Shown in pieces: positions 11,567 through 22,700 of a DNA stretch of 64,000 nucleotides. The number at the start of each line of letters is the position of its first letter. Position 1 is the first letter of the stretch. Below the pieces are notes generated by a model. It had not been told where the DNA came from and ran no database searches. It was given only the letters and a program-made list of their open reading frames with translations. The DNA is from Owenia fusiformis (Eukaryota > Annelida > Polychaeta > Sabellida > Oweniidae): contig CAIIXF020000002.1 in assembly GCA_903813345.2 (NCBI GenBank), forward strand, positions 17,863,467-17,927,466. The letters are read 5' to 3'. A program made the translations under genes and the position numbers.

Positions 11567-14500
11567 AAGACAAATTAAAACATCTCACTAAATAACAAAT
11601 ATCATGCTGCAACCAGCGATACGTACGACTGGTCCGAAAATTGACATTTCCTCCAGAGCACAAACTGCATCATAGATTAAATACGAATTAGATATAAAAT
11701 ATATCACGAACGGGAACATCATTCATTAAATCCATTCAAGAGCATACTCCAAAATATATACTTAAACGTCTCACAAAATTGCAAAGGACTGGCATGTACC
11801 AGTGTGACGTACGACTGGTCGGAAAATTGACATTTCGTCAAGAGCGCAAATTGCATAAGCGATTTAAGATGAATTGGATATTATATATCCCCCGAACAGA
11901 GAAGTCAATCGATACATCCCTCCTTTGGCAAACGTAAAAAATATATACATAAACGTCTCACAATATATCAAACTAGTCGCTACTACCAGTGCGATGTACA
12001 GCTGGTTCGAAAATTGGCATTCCGTACATAGCCCAAAGTAAATCAGACTTGTATGACAAATTAGATACTCAATATCTCACGAACAGAATGACCAATCAAC
12101 AAGTCCTCAGTAGGGTAAATGTAAAAATGTATCCTGAAACATCTCACTAAATAACAAATATCATGCTGCCACCAGCGTTACGTACGACTGGTCCGAAAAT
12201 TGACATTTCCTCCAGAGTACAAACTGCATCATAGATTTAAGACGAATTAGATATAAAATATATCACGAACGGGAACATCATTCATTAAATCCATTCAAGA
12301 GCATACTCCAAAATACATAAACGTCTCACAAAATTGCAAAGGACTGGCATGTACCAGTGTGACGTACGACTGGTCGGAAAATTGACATTTCGTCAAGAGC
12401 GCAAATTGCATATTATTAAGCGATTTAGGACGAATTGGATATTATATATCCCACTAACAAAGAAGTCAATCGATACATCCCTCCTTTGGCAAACGTAAAA
12501 ATATATACATAAACGTTTCATATTATATCAAACTAGTCGCTGCTACCAGTGCGATGTACAGCTGGTCCGAAAATTGACATTCCGTACATAGCCCAAAGTA
12601 AACAGACTTGTATGACAAATTAGATACTAAATATCTGACGAAAATAATGACCAATCAACATGTCCTCCATAATGCAAATGTAAAAGTGTATCCTGAAACA
12701 TCTCACTAAATAACAAATATCATGCTGTCACCAGCGTTACGTACGACTGGTCCAAAAATTGACATTTCCTCCAGAGCACAAACTGCATCATAGATTTAAG
12801 ACGAATTAGATATAAAATATATCACGAACGGGAATATCATTCATTAAATCCATTCAAGAGCATACTCCAAAATACATACTTAAACGTCTCACAAAATTGC
12901 AGAGGACTGGCATGTACCAGTGTGACGTACGACTGGTCGGAAAATTGACATTTCGTCAAGAGCGCAAATTGCATAAGTGATTTAAGACGAATTGGATATT
13001 ATATATCCCACTAACAGAAAAGTCAATCGATACATCCCTCCTTTGGCAAACGTAAAAATATATACATAAACGTCTCACAATATATCAAAATAGTCGCTGC
13101 TACCAGTGCCATTTACAGCTGGTCCGAAAATTGACATACCGTACATAGCACAAAGTAAATCAGAGTTGTATGATTAATTAGATACTAAATATCTCACGAA
13201 AATAATGACCAATCAACATGTCCTCCATAATGCAAATGTAAAAGTGTATCCTGAAACATCTCACTAAATAACAAATATCATTCTGTCACCAGCGTTACGT
13301 ACGACTGGTCCAAAAATTGACATTTCCTCCAGAGCACAAACTGCATCATAGATTTAAGACGAATTAGATATAAAATATATCACGAACGGGAATATCATTC
13401 ATTAAATCCATTCAAGGGCATACTCCAAAATACATACTTAAACGTCTCACAAAATTGCAGAGGACTGACAAAATTGACACCTCGTCAAGAGCGCTAAATG
13501 CATAAGCGATTTAAGACGAATTGAATATTATATATCCCCCTAACAGAGAAGTCAATCGATACATCCCTCCTTTGGCAAACGTAAAAATATATACATAAAC
13601 GTCTCACAATATCTCAAACTAGTCGCTGCTACCAGTGCGATGTATAGCTGGTCCGAAAATTGACATTCCGTTCATAGCCCAAAGTAAATCAGACTTGTAT
13701 GACAAATTAGATACTCAATATCTCACGAATAGAATGACCAATCAATAAGTCCTCGGTAGGGCAAATGTAAAAATGTATCCTGAAACATCTAACTAAATAA
13801 CAAATATCATGCTGCCCTAGCGTTACGTACGACTGGTCCGAAAATTGACATTTCCTCCGGAGCACAAACTGCATCATAGATTTAAGACGAATTAGATATA
13901 AAATATATCACGAACGGGAACATCATTCATTAAATCCATTCAAGAGCATACTCCAAAATATATACTTAAACGTATCACAAAATTGTAAAGAACTGGCATG
14001 TACCAGTGTGACGTACGACTGGTCGGAAAATTGACATTTCGTCAAGAGCGCAAATTGCATTAGCGATTTAAGACGAATTGGATATTATATATCCCCCTAA
14101 CAGAGAAGTCAATCGATACATCCCTCCTTTTGCAAACGTAAAAATATATACATAAATGTCTAACAATATATCTACCTAGTCGCTGCTACCAGTGCGATGT
14201 ACAGCTGGTCCGAAAATTGACATTCCGTACATAGCCCAAAGTAAATCAGACTTTAATGACAAATAAGATACTCAATATCTCACGAATAGAATCACCAATC
14301 AACAAGTCCTCGGTAGGGCAAATGTAAAAATGTATCCTGAAACATCTCACTAAATAACAAATATCATGCTGTCACCAGCGTTACGTACGACTGGTCCGAA
14401 AATTGACATTTCCTCAAGAGCACAAACTGCATCATAGATTTAAGACGAATTAGATATAAAATATATCAAGAACGGGAAGATCATTCATTAAATCCATTCA

Positions 14501-14745
14501 AGAGCATACTCCAAAATACATACTTAAACGTCTCACAAAATTGCAAAGGACTGGCATGTACCATTGTGACATACGACTGGTCGGGAAATTGACATTTCGT
14601 CAAGAGCGCAAAATGCACAAGCGATTTAAGACGAATTGGATATTATATATCCCCCTAACAGAGAAGTCAATCGATACATCCCTCATTTGGCAAACGTAAA
14701 AATATATACATAAACGTCTCACAATATATCAAACTAGTCGCTGCT
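11567..14745 (+). repeat. Higher-order satellite array, forward, about 557-bp A-B-C units
   Basis: Three monomer types alternate strictly. A starts at accagcgttacg, B at accagtgtgacg and C at accagtgcgatg. Successive starts at 12171, 12353, 12545 and 12730 give 182, 192 and 185 bp. The same point in consecutive units (cctcggtagg at 13751 and 14308) is 557 bp apart. Units differ from each other by only a few percent, while A, B and C differ strongly, which is the mark of a homogenised higher-order repeat. The array is cut at 14745 by the transposon that follows and resumes in phase at 17467. Confidence 0.92.
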
Positions 14746-15229
14746 CAGTCAAGCCACGAATCTCTTTCACATTTGATCAATGTAAAAATTAAACTCTTAA
14801 ATTGCTGGTGTCGATGATGGTGCATACATAGGCTTACATTGATTCATGTTTCAAAATTAATTTTGAGTTTAAAGATAAACTAATGTATTAAGTTTGAAAT
14901 ATTTAATCACATGAACAAAAATAAATTGCAATAGTTGTTGTTTATCTTAACAAGAGAATTTTATTAAGATAATCGTTGAAATACATTGTTTTGAGTTTCC
15001 CTAAAGATAATTTATTTCAAGATTTTGTTTTCTAAGCTAAATAATATGCCAAGTCAATTCCTCGATCGACAAAATGAATGTACAAATTAGACACACATGT
15101 CTTCTTACATCAAAATACAACATTGTTCCGAATTGGTCAATCACTTCTCCTTGTGATATTAAGTGTTATTTAACAGTGTCGCTGATGGTCGCTTTGGTTT
15201 TTAAACAATAACGTACATAATTTACACAT

Positions 15230-15816
15230 TTAAGGTCGTCTTTTATTGCAATTGAAGCATGCAAATATTTCTCCAATGAGTATCCCCTTTACACGAGAAC
15301 ATTTCCCGGAATCATGAAACCAGTCGGGGCATTTAGAGCACTTGATCCATTCGAACTCCGATTGTAAATACGAATAATAGTTAACACCGCATGCCTTGCA
15401 AATATTTACAGTGTCTGTTCTTTTTATCGGGCCTTTCCTTTTCTTCGCGGAAACCATTGTGTCTGAAGACTTTGAACTTGTTGATGGGGTTACTAAAGGC
15501 CGACGCTTCAATGTGGTTGAAAGAGTGGAAACGTCGGAGGGCGTCGATGCTTTACTTGACGTACTGGGTGTCGGCTGTGCTCGTCGTGTGGTCCGTTTTG
15601 GTTTTAAAGATGGTTGCTCGGTGACCACCTTAGCTGCCTGCTGGGTCTTCCTAACGGTTATAAGGTTGTTCCTTTGCCAACCACAGGGTGAGGATGACGT
15701 ATCTGTTCTGCATGCGTCACAATAGCACGATAATTCTCGCGTTTCAACAATATTATCGGAAACCCCTCTCACAGCATTGATTCGAAAGGTACCTGGTACT
15801 GGTTTAAGTCCAGTCG
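15230..15816 (-). pseudogene. C-terminal remnant with cysteine-rich segment and PHD-like finger
   Basis: The open frame begins after a stop near 15817 and runs NIEDRATGLKPVPGTF..., then a TRELSCYCDAC segment, a Ser/Thr/Lys-rich linker (TPSTSSK repeated), and a C-terminal zinc-binding module. In that module C..C, then W..C..C..WFH, then C and F.C..C spacing (CKACG, WIKCSKCPDWFH, CFNCNKRRP) resembles a PHD or related finger. No start codon is convincing (the first candidate is GTG), so it is probably the end of a longer protein whose middle is absent. It lies inside the 4-bp-TSD transposon, on the same strand as the next entry, and likely belongs to it. Confidence 0.5.
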
Positions 15817-15863
15817 CCCTATCTTCAATGTTTTAATACTGCGTTCTGGGATTTCTTGGATTT

Positions 15864-16160
15864 TCATTTGTGTCCTGGCAGTTTCACTTTGAGACTCCGA
15901 ACGTTCCCTTCAGTCTGGCGTGTTTTGATTGTTTCTCTATACACTTGGCGTTTGCGTGCCCTGTATTCCCGGGATGCCTTGTCGTTCTTTTCTCTGATCC
16001 GTTGAAGAGCTTCAGCAGACAGGTTAATTCTCGGTGTATACGATGCTCGCTGTCGCAATCGTTCTTGCTCTAAGTAGCCTTTGGTATCTTTCTTTTTCTT
16101 TCTCTCCCTGTACTGTAGTCTTAGGGAACGACGACACTTCTCGGCGTCAGTGAGTGCCAT
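15864..16160 (-). CDS. 98-aa basic N-terminal domain, transposon-associated
   Basis: The ATG at 16158-16160 opens a highly charged protein: MALTDAEKCRRSLRLQYRE followed by K/R-rich helices, a SAEALQRIREKNDKASREYR stretch and a stop at 15864. Similar 'AEK.RR..R..R' basic segments begin many uncharacterised invertebrate and fish proteins; that comparison is from memory. The frame ends 47 bp before the open frame of the zinc-finger remnant on the same strand, so the two may be the first and last parts of one gene that has lost its middle. A DNA-binding role is inferred only from charge. Confidence 0.45.
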   Translation of the reverse strand: MALTDAEKCRRSLRLQYRERKKKKDTKGYLEQERLRQRASYTPRINLSAEALQRIREKNDKASREYRARKRQVYRETIKTRQTEGNVRSLKVKLPGHK

Positions 16161-17462
16161 ATTCTTATATCATCAGAAAGGTCTGATAAGTAAGACAGAT
16201 ATGTTAATGAGAGTGTGGGAAGTTATGCACATTAATAAAATGTCACAAAACTGATTATCCCAATGAAATATTTATTGTTTTACAATAATGGCAAGAAATA
16301 CATTTCGTCTAGTGGTACACTGAACGAAACGTTTATAAATTAAGAAATATCGGGGAATGTGCATCTATATTTGTCAGTGATTTTATAAAACTATGAACTT
16401 GTCAATCATCCCAATTCTTGTGTCACATTACCATAGCATTTCAAAACAAACAGAATATGCATCATAAGTAAATAACATGATCTGCTTAATAGATTCAATT
16501 TTACTTATCACTATACGTTGTAATCACAATGAACAATATGCTCTAAATCCTTAGCTCGGTATCACTGTAAAATGCTACACATACAACAAAATAGTCATTT
16601 ATTGAATGTAGGTTAATTCAACAAATATATAGCATTCGATTATATATGTGACCTACTTAATATGTGGATAGTATTTTGGAGTCGTATGTGGTGGAGTCGT
16701 TGATGGTCGTAAATATCTCAATCTTTACGTGGTCAAAGAATAACATCAATAAAGCTTATTTTTATAGTATCAATATATATTGAGACAAACCGTCAACACC
16801 ATTACTTAACATTGAAACCTGATTTTGATTGAAAGCAGAGTGCAAAGACAACGTACTTGTAGAGTCGATGATGATTTTGAAAAATAGTACTTTACGTCGA
16901 AAAATACGTAACAAGCTAAATATGTTATATTCAAATGTATTTTGAAAATGTTTTACATCCGTTAATAAGGCAATTTATATTTCAAAGAAGTGAATGGGGG
17001 ATTATCATGAATAGTGCAGAGGCTTCTCCACACCGTTGATTTCAAGCATGGTGTCGATGATGGTGCCTTCGAGGGCTACACATACTTAATGTCGATTTTC
17101 CAATAGTAAATTAGCAAATAAATTAATCCCAGCTAACGTACAATCGACACGATGCAGTCTTTATGATGAAATTGTCAATAATCATAACAAAATACGTTCC
17201 AGAATATAAAAATGTTACTGTCAATCAACATAAGGGTAATCGGTTACAAGGCAAAAAATGATAGTTTGGAATGTTCGACGATTGATAATGCGTTCAGCTT
17301 TTATAACCCTGAGATAAAAACTAAATGATAATTTGCAGGATTAAGAGACGTTTAATTTGATACCAAATACTCATGGTAGAGCGTATATTAAATTGCGGAA
17401 TAAAAACATATAGTCATGTAACATAAAATTCGTTATAATGAAAGGAATACGTGGCCTGAGTG

Positions 17463-17987
17463 TGCTACCAGTGCGATGTACAGCTGGTCCGAAAATTTAC
17501 ATTCCGTACATAGCCCAAAGTAAATCAGACTTGTATGACAAATTAGATACTCAATATCTCACGAAAATAATGACCAATCAACAAGTCCTCCGTAATGCAA
17601 ATGTAAAAATGTATCGTGAAACATCTCACTAAATAACAAATATCATGCTGTCACCAGCGTTACGTACGACTGGTCCGAAAATTGACATTTCCTCAAAAGC
17701 ACAAACTGCATCATAGATTTAAGACGAATTAGATATAATATATCCCCCTAACAGAGAAGTCAATCGATACATCCCTCCTTTGGCAAACGTAAAAATATAT
17801 ACATAAACGTCTCACAATATATCAACCTAGTCACTGCTACCAGTGCGATGTACAGCTGGTCCGAAAATTGACATTCCGTACATAGCCCAAAGTAAATCAG
17901 ACTTGAATGACAAATAAGATACTCAATATCTCACGAATAGAATCACCAATCAACAAGTCCTCGGTAGGGCAAATGTAAGAATGTATC
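17463..17987 (+). repeat. Higher-order satellite between two insertions
   Basis: The array resumes with the TGCT target duplication and a C monomer. A deletion inside the following A monomer joins gaattagatataatatatccc at about 17730, so one A and one B monomer are fused. The segment ends at 17977-17987 with aagaatgtatc, the left target duplication of the LINE. Confidence 0.85.
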
Positions 17988-19790
17988 TTAGTGATAGAAG
18001 TCCTGGCAATTAGAATTAGACAAGATCAGACTATTAAAGGGATCCGCTTGGGAAATAATGAGCAAAAGATCGAGTTATTTGCTGACGATACAACACTGAC
18101 AGTAGATAGCAAAGAATCTCTTAAACTGGCTTTAAACATTTTTGATGAATTTAAAGATATTTCTGGATTATGTATTAACAAAGAAAAGACAGAATGTATG
18201 TATATTGGTTCAGAAAGATCTAAAACTGAGGATAAGTTATACGGTTTGAAATGGGTTAAAGATCCAAGTAAATTTCTGGGAATTTGTGTCTCATATAATA
18301 AGAAATCAAATGATTTTGTTAACTTTGAGAAGAAGTTAGACTCGCTTCAAAAAGTATTGAAAATGTGGTCAAGAAGAAATTTAACTTTATATGGTCGAGT
18401 TCTGATAATCAAAACGCTTGGTATTTCTAAACTGGTGTATTCCATGTCAATGACAAATACCCCAAATGATATATTAACAAAGGCACAACAGATAATTTAT
18501 TCATTCCTATGGGGTGGAAAAACGGAAAAGGTTAAGAGACGAACTTTAATTGGTGATTACGACGAGGGTGGTCTAAGAATGATTGACATGTTTTCAATGG
18601 AAAAAGCACTTAAACTGATATGGCTAAAAAGATTAATCGAACCTCGACAAAGTCATTGGAAATATATCCCAGAATTGTACTTTAAACCGCTTGGGGGAAT
18701 TAAGTTCTTTATACAATGTAGTTTTGATATTAAAACAATAGCCCACGACGTGCCAGAATTTTACTCAAATATTTTACAAATTTACTCTGATATAAGGAAT
18801 ATGCAAGCTCCAAGAACTAGTTCTGAAGTTAAAAGTGAAATACTCTGGAATAATAGATTTGTCCTAATTAATAACAAAGAGGTCATAAATAAGCATCTTA
18901 TGGATAATGGGGTCGTTTACGTAAATGACCTCCTAAATGACCAGGGACATTTTTTACAGTATTATGATTTTAAGGCAAAATACAACGTACAAATTAATTT
19001 TATTGATTATTATGCTATAATATCAGCTGTACCGAAGGAGTGGAAACGTTTATTGAAGCGAGACTTAACTTCAGTTTTTGAACCGAGCCTACAAACGGAT
19101 CTTGTGCATTTAACACTTGGCGAAAAACCAGTGTCATTGAATGGTTTAACAGTGAAGTCAATTCAAAAAATATTAAATAGAAACAAATATTTGGAACCAC
19201 TATATAAAAATGAACATGATCGTGAGTTAGGAAGAATAGATTATTTTAAAATGGCTTATAGCTGCACGAAACAAAATAAAATTCGACAACTTCAATTTAA
19301 GATTCTACATGGTATTTGTACCACAAATGCTTACTTAACGCAGATAGGAATTAAACAGGATGCTAGATGTAGTTACTGTCCATTAAGAGACACTTTAAAG
19401 CACAAGTTTTGGGAATGTAGGCGGGTTCAGATTTTTTTGAAAGCTATTAAAGAGAATTTGGGGAAATTATTCAATGTAAATCTTAATTTTAATGCCCATG
19501 ATATGGTGTTCGGAAGATCTGTAAATAATGAAAACACTTTGCTAAACAGGCTATCACTAGCAATCAAATATTATATATATGCAAAACAATTTAATGAGGT
19601 AAATCCCAACTTGGACGTGACTCAATTTGAAAATACCATGTTTATGTATATACCAGAACTTCTGGGTATGACTGTTGCGAATGTCTGAATGAATGGAGGT
19701 GGTGTGAAAGTGGTTTAATATTTTATCATTGCCTTGTTTAATGTATTATTTTATGTTTGATTCAATAAAAAAAAAAAAAAAAAAAAAAAA
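17988..19790 (+). mobile_element. 5'-truncated L1/Tx1-type LINE with poly-A tail
   Basis: The insert is bounded by an exact 11-bp direct repeat aagaatgtatc (17977-17987 and 19791-19801). It ends in an uninterrupted run of 26 A, of which the last two may belong to the duplication. Both duplication copies carry a G absent from the usual monomer (aaaaatgtatc), confirming one original site. The 5' end lies within the reverse transcriptase domain. The reading frame is intact over its whole remaining length, so the insertion is recent, but it lacks the endonuclease, most of the RT and the promoter and cannot move by itself. Confidence 0.93.
17991..19688 (+). CDS. LINE ORF2 C-terminal part: end of reverse transcriptase plus zinc-knuckle-like tail
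   Basis: The 565-codon frame (no true ATG; it is open from the 5' junction) starts at VIEVLAIRIRQD..IKGI, the segment just ahead of the catalytic box, then FADDTTL at about residues 30-36, the RT active site. A KFLGI box, LTLYGRVLIIKTLGISKLVY, an IIYSFLWGG segment and EGGLRMIDM follow; these blocks are characteristic of L1/Tx1-clade ORF2 proteins. Near residue 460 a C..C.......H....C pattern (CSYCPLRDTLKHKFWEC) matches the cysteine-rich end of this clade. RT motifs before FADD and the endonuclease are missing. The stop is followed by about 75 bp of 3' UTR and the poly-A tail. Confidence 0.88.
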   Translation: MIEVLAIRIRQDQTIKGIRLGNNEQKIELFADDTTLTVDSKESLKLALNIFDEFKDISGLCINKEKTECMYIGSERSKTEDKLYGLKWVKDPSKFLGICVSYNKKSNDFVNFEKKLDSLQKVLKMWSRRNLTLYGRVLIIKTLGISKLVYSMSMTNTPNDILTKAQQIIYSFLWGGKTEKVKRRTLIGDYDEGGLRMIDMFSMEKALKLIWLKRLIEPRQSHWKYIPELYFKPLGGIKFFIQCSFDIKTIAHDVPEFYSNILQIYSDIRNMQAPRTSSEVKSEILWNNRFVLINNKEVINKHLMDNGVVYVNDLLNDQGHFLQYYDFKAKYNVQINFIDYYAIISAVPKEWKRLLKRDLTSVFEPSLQTDLVHLTLGEKPVSLNGLTVKSIQKILNRNKYLEPLYKNEHDRELGRIDYFKMAYSCTKQNKIRQLQFKILHGICTTNAYLTQIGIKQDARCSYCPLRDTLKHKFWECRRVQIFLKAIKENLGKLFNVNLNFNAHDMVFGRSVNNENTLLNRLSLAIKYYIYAKQFNEVNPNLDVTQFENTMFMYIPELLGMTVANV

Positions 19791-22700
19791 AAGAATGTAT
19801 CCTGAAACATCTCACTAAATAACAAATATCATGCTGCCACCAGCGTTACGTAAGACTGGTCCGAAAATTGACATTTCCTCCAGAGCACAAACTGCATCAT
19901 AGATTTAAGACAAATTAGATATAAAATATATCACGAACAGGAACATCATTTATTCAATCTATTCAAGAGCATACTCCAAAATGTATACTTAAACGTCTCC
20001 CAAAATTGCAAAGGACTGGCATGTACCAGTGTGAGTTACGACTGGTCGGAAAATTGACATTTCGTCAAGAGTGCAAAATGCATAAGCGATTTGAGACGAA
20101 TTGGATATTATATATCCCCCTAACAGAGAAGTCAATCGATACATCCCTCCTTTGGCAAACGTAAAAATATATACATAAACGTCTCACAATATATCAAACT
20201 AGTCGCTGCTACCAGTGCGATGTACAGCTGGTCCGAAAATTGACATTCCGTACATAGCCCAAAGTAAATCAGACTTGTATGACAAATTAGATACTCAATA
20301 TCTCACGAAAATAATGACCAATCAACAAGTCATCCGTAATGCAAATGTAAAAATGTATCCTGAAACATCTCACTAAATAACAAATATCATGCTGTCACCA
20401 GCGTTACGTACGACTGGTCCGAAAATTGACATTTCCTCAAGAGCACAAACTGCATCATAGATTTAAGACGAATTAGATATAAAATATATCAAGAACGGGA
20501 ACATCATTCATTAAATCCATTCAAGAGCATACTCCAAAATACATACTTAAACGTCTCACAAAATTGCAAAAGACTGGCATGTACAAGTGTGACGTACGAC
20601 TGGTCGGAAAATTGACACTTCGTCAAGAGCGCAAATTGCATAAGCGATTTAAGACGAATTGGATATTATATATCTCCCTAACAGAGAAGTCAATCGATAC
20701 ATCCCCCCTTTGGCAAACGTAAAAATATATACATAAACGTCTCACAATATCTCAAACTAGTCGCTTCTACCAGTGCGATGTATAGCTGGTCCGAAAATTC
20801 ACATTCCGTACATAGCCCAAAGTAAATCAGACTTGTATGACAAATTAGATACTCAATATACCACGAATAGAATCACCAATCAACAAGTCCTCGGTAGGGC
20901 AAATGTAAAAATGTATCCTGAAATATCTCACTAAATAACAAATATCATGCTGCCACCAGCGTTACGGACGACTTGTCCGAAAATTGACATTTCCTCCAGA
21001 GCACAAACTGCATCATAGATTTAAGACGAATTAGATATAAAATATATCACGAACGGGAACATCATTCATTAAATCCATTCAAGAGCATAATCCAAAATAT
21101 ATACTTAAACGTCTCGCAAAATTGCAAAGGACTGGCATGTACCAGTGTGACGTACGACTGGTCGGAAAATTGACATTTCGTCAAGAGCGCAAAATGCATA
21201 AGCGATTTAAGACGAATTGGATATTATATATCCCACTAACAGAGAAGTCAATCGATAATACATCCCTCCTTTGGCAAACGTAAAAATATATACATAAACG
21301 TTTCACAATATATCAAACTAGTCGCTGCTACCAGTGCGATGTACAGCTGGTCCGAAATTGACATTCCGTACATAGCCCAAAGTAAATCAGACTTGTATGA
21401 CAAATTAGATACTCAATATCTCACGAATAGAATGACCAATCAACAAGTCCTCGGTAGTGCAAATGTAAAAATGTATCCTGAAACATCTTACTAAATAACA
21501 AATATCATGCTGCCACCAGCGTTACGTACGACTGGTCCGAAAATTGACATTTCCTCCAGAGCACAAACTGCTTCATAGATTTAAGACGAATTAGATATAA
21601 AATATATCAAGAACGGGAACATCATTCATTAAATCCATTCAAGAGCATACTCCAAAATACATACTTAAACGTCTCACAAAATTACAAATGACTGGCATGT
21701 ACCAGTGTGACGTAAGACTGGTCGGAAAATTGACACTTCGTCAAGAGCGCAAATTGCATAAGCGATTTAAGACGAATTGGATATTATATATCTCCCTAAC
21801 AGAGAAGTCAATCGATACATCCCCCCTTTGGCAAACGTAAAAATATATACATAAACGTCTCACAATATCTCAAACTAGTCGCTTCTACCAGTGCGATGTA
21901 TAGCTGGTCCGAAAATTCACATTCCGTACATAGCCCAAAGTAAATCAGACTTGTATGACAAATTAGATACTCAATATCACACGAATAGAATCACCAATCA
22001 ACAAGTCCTCGGTAGGGCAAATGTAAAAATGTATCCTGAAATATCTCACTAAATAACAAATATCATGCTGCCACCAGCGTTACGTACGACTTGTCCGAAA
22101 ATTGACATTTCCTCCAGAGCACAAACTGCATCATAGATTTAAGACGAATTACATATAAAATATATCACGAAAGGGAACATCATTCATTAAATCCATTCAA
22201 GAGCATAATCCAAAATATATACTTAAACGTTTAGCAAAATTGCAAAGGACTGGCATGTACCAGTGTGACGTACGACTGGTCGGAAAATTGACATTTCGTC
22301 AAGAGCGCAAAATGCATAAGCGATTTAAGACGAATTGGATATTATATATCCCACTAACAGAGAAGTCAATCGATAATACATCCCTCCTTTGGCAAACGTA
22401 AAAATATATACATAAACGTTTCACAATATATCAAACTAGTCGCTGCTACCAGTGCGATGTACAGCTGGTCCGAAATTGACATTCCGTACATAGCCCAAAG
22501 TAAATCAGACTTGTATGACAAATTAGATACTCAATATCTCACGAATAGAATGACCAATCAACAAGTCCTCGGTAGTGCAAATGTAAAAATGTATCCTGAA
22601 ACATCTCACTAAATAACAAATATCATGCTGCCACCAGCGTTACGGACGACTTGTCCGAAAATTGACATTTCCTCCAGAGCACAAACTGCATCATAGATTT

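Larger units (their letters stand above)
14746..17462. mobile_element. DNA transposon relic with 4-bp target duplication (Sola-like?)
   Basis: Satellite phase is continuous across the insert (gtcgctgct ... accagtgcgatg), which gives exact ends. The target duplication is TGCT at 14742-14745 and 17463-17466. The ends are 13-bp inverted repeats, cagtcaagccacg and, inverted, cactcaggccacg. Inside are two minus-strand coding remnants (15230-15816 and 15864-16160) and otherwise AT-rich sequence. A motif close to gtcgatgatggtg recurs at about 14808, 15177, 16694, 16863 and 17051. A 4-bp duplication fits the Sola superfamily but is not proof; no DDE core was recognised. Confidence 0.75.

Noticed and set aside
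13370-13410. CENP-B-box-like acgaacggga in type-A monomers
   Set aside because: Only the distal half resembles the box; the required TTCG at the right spacing is absent.
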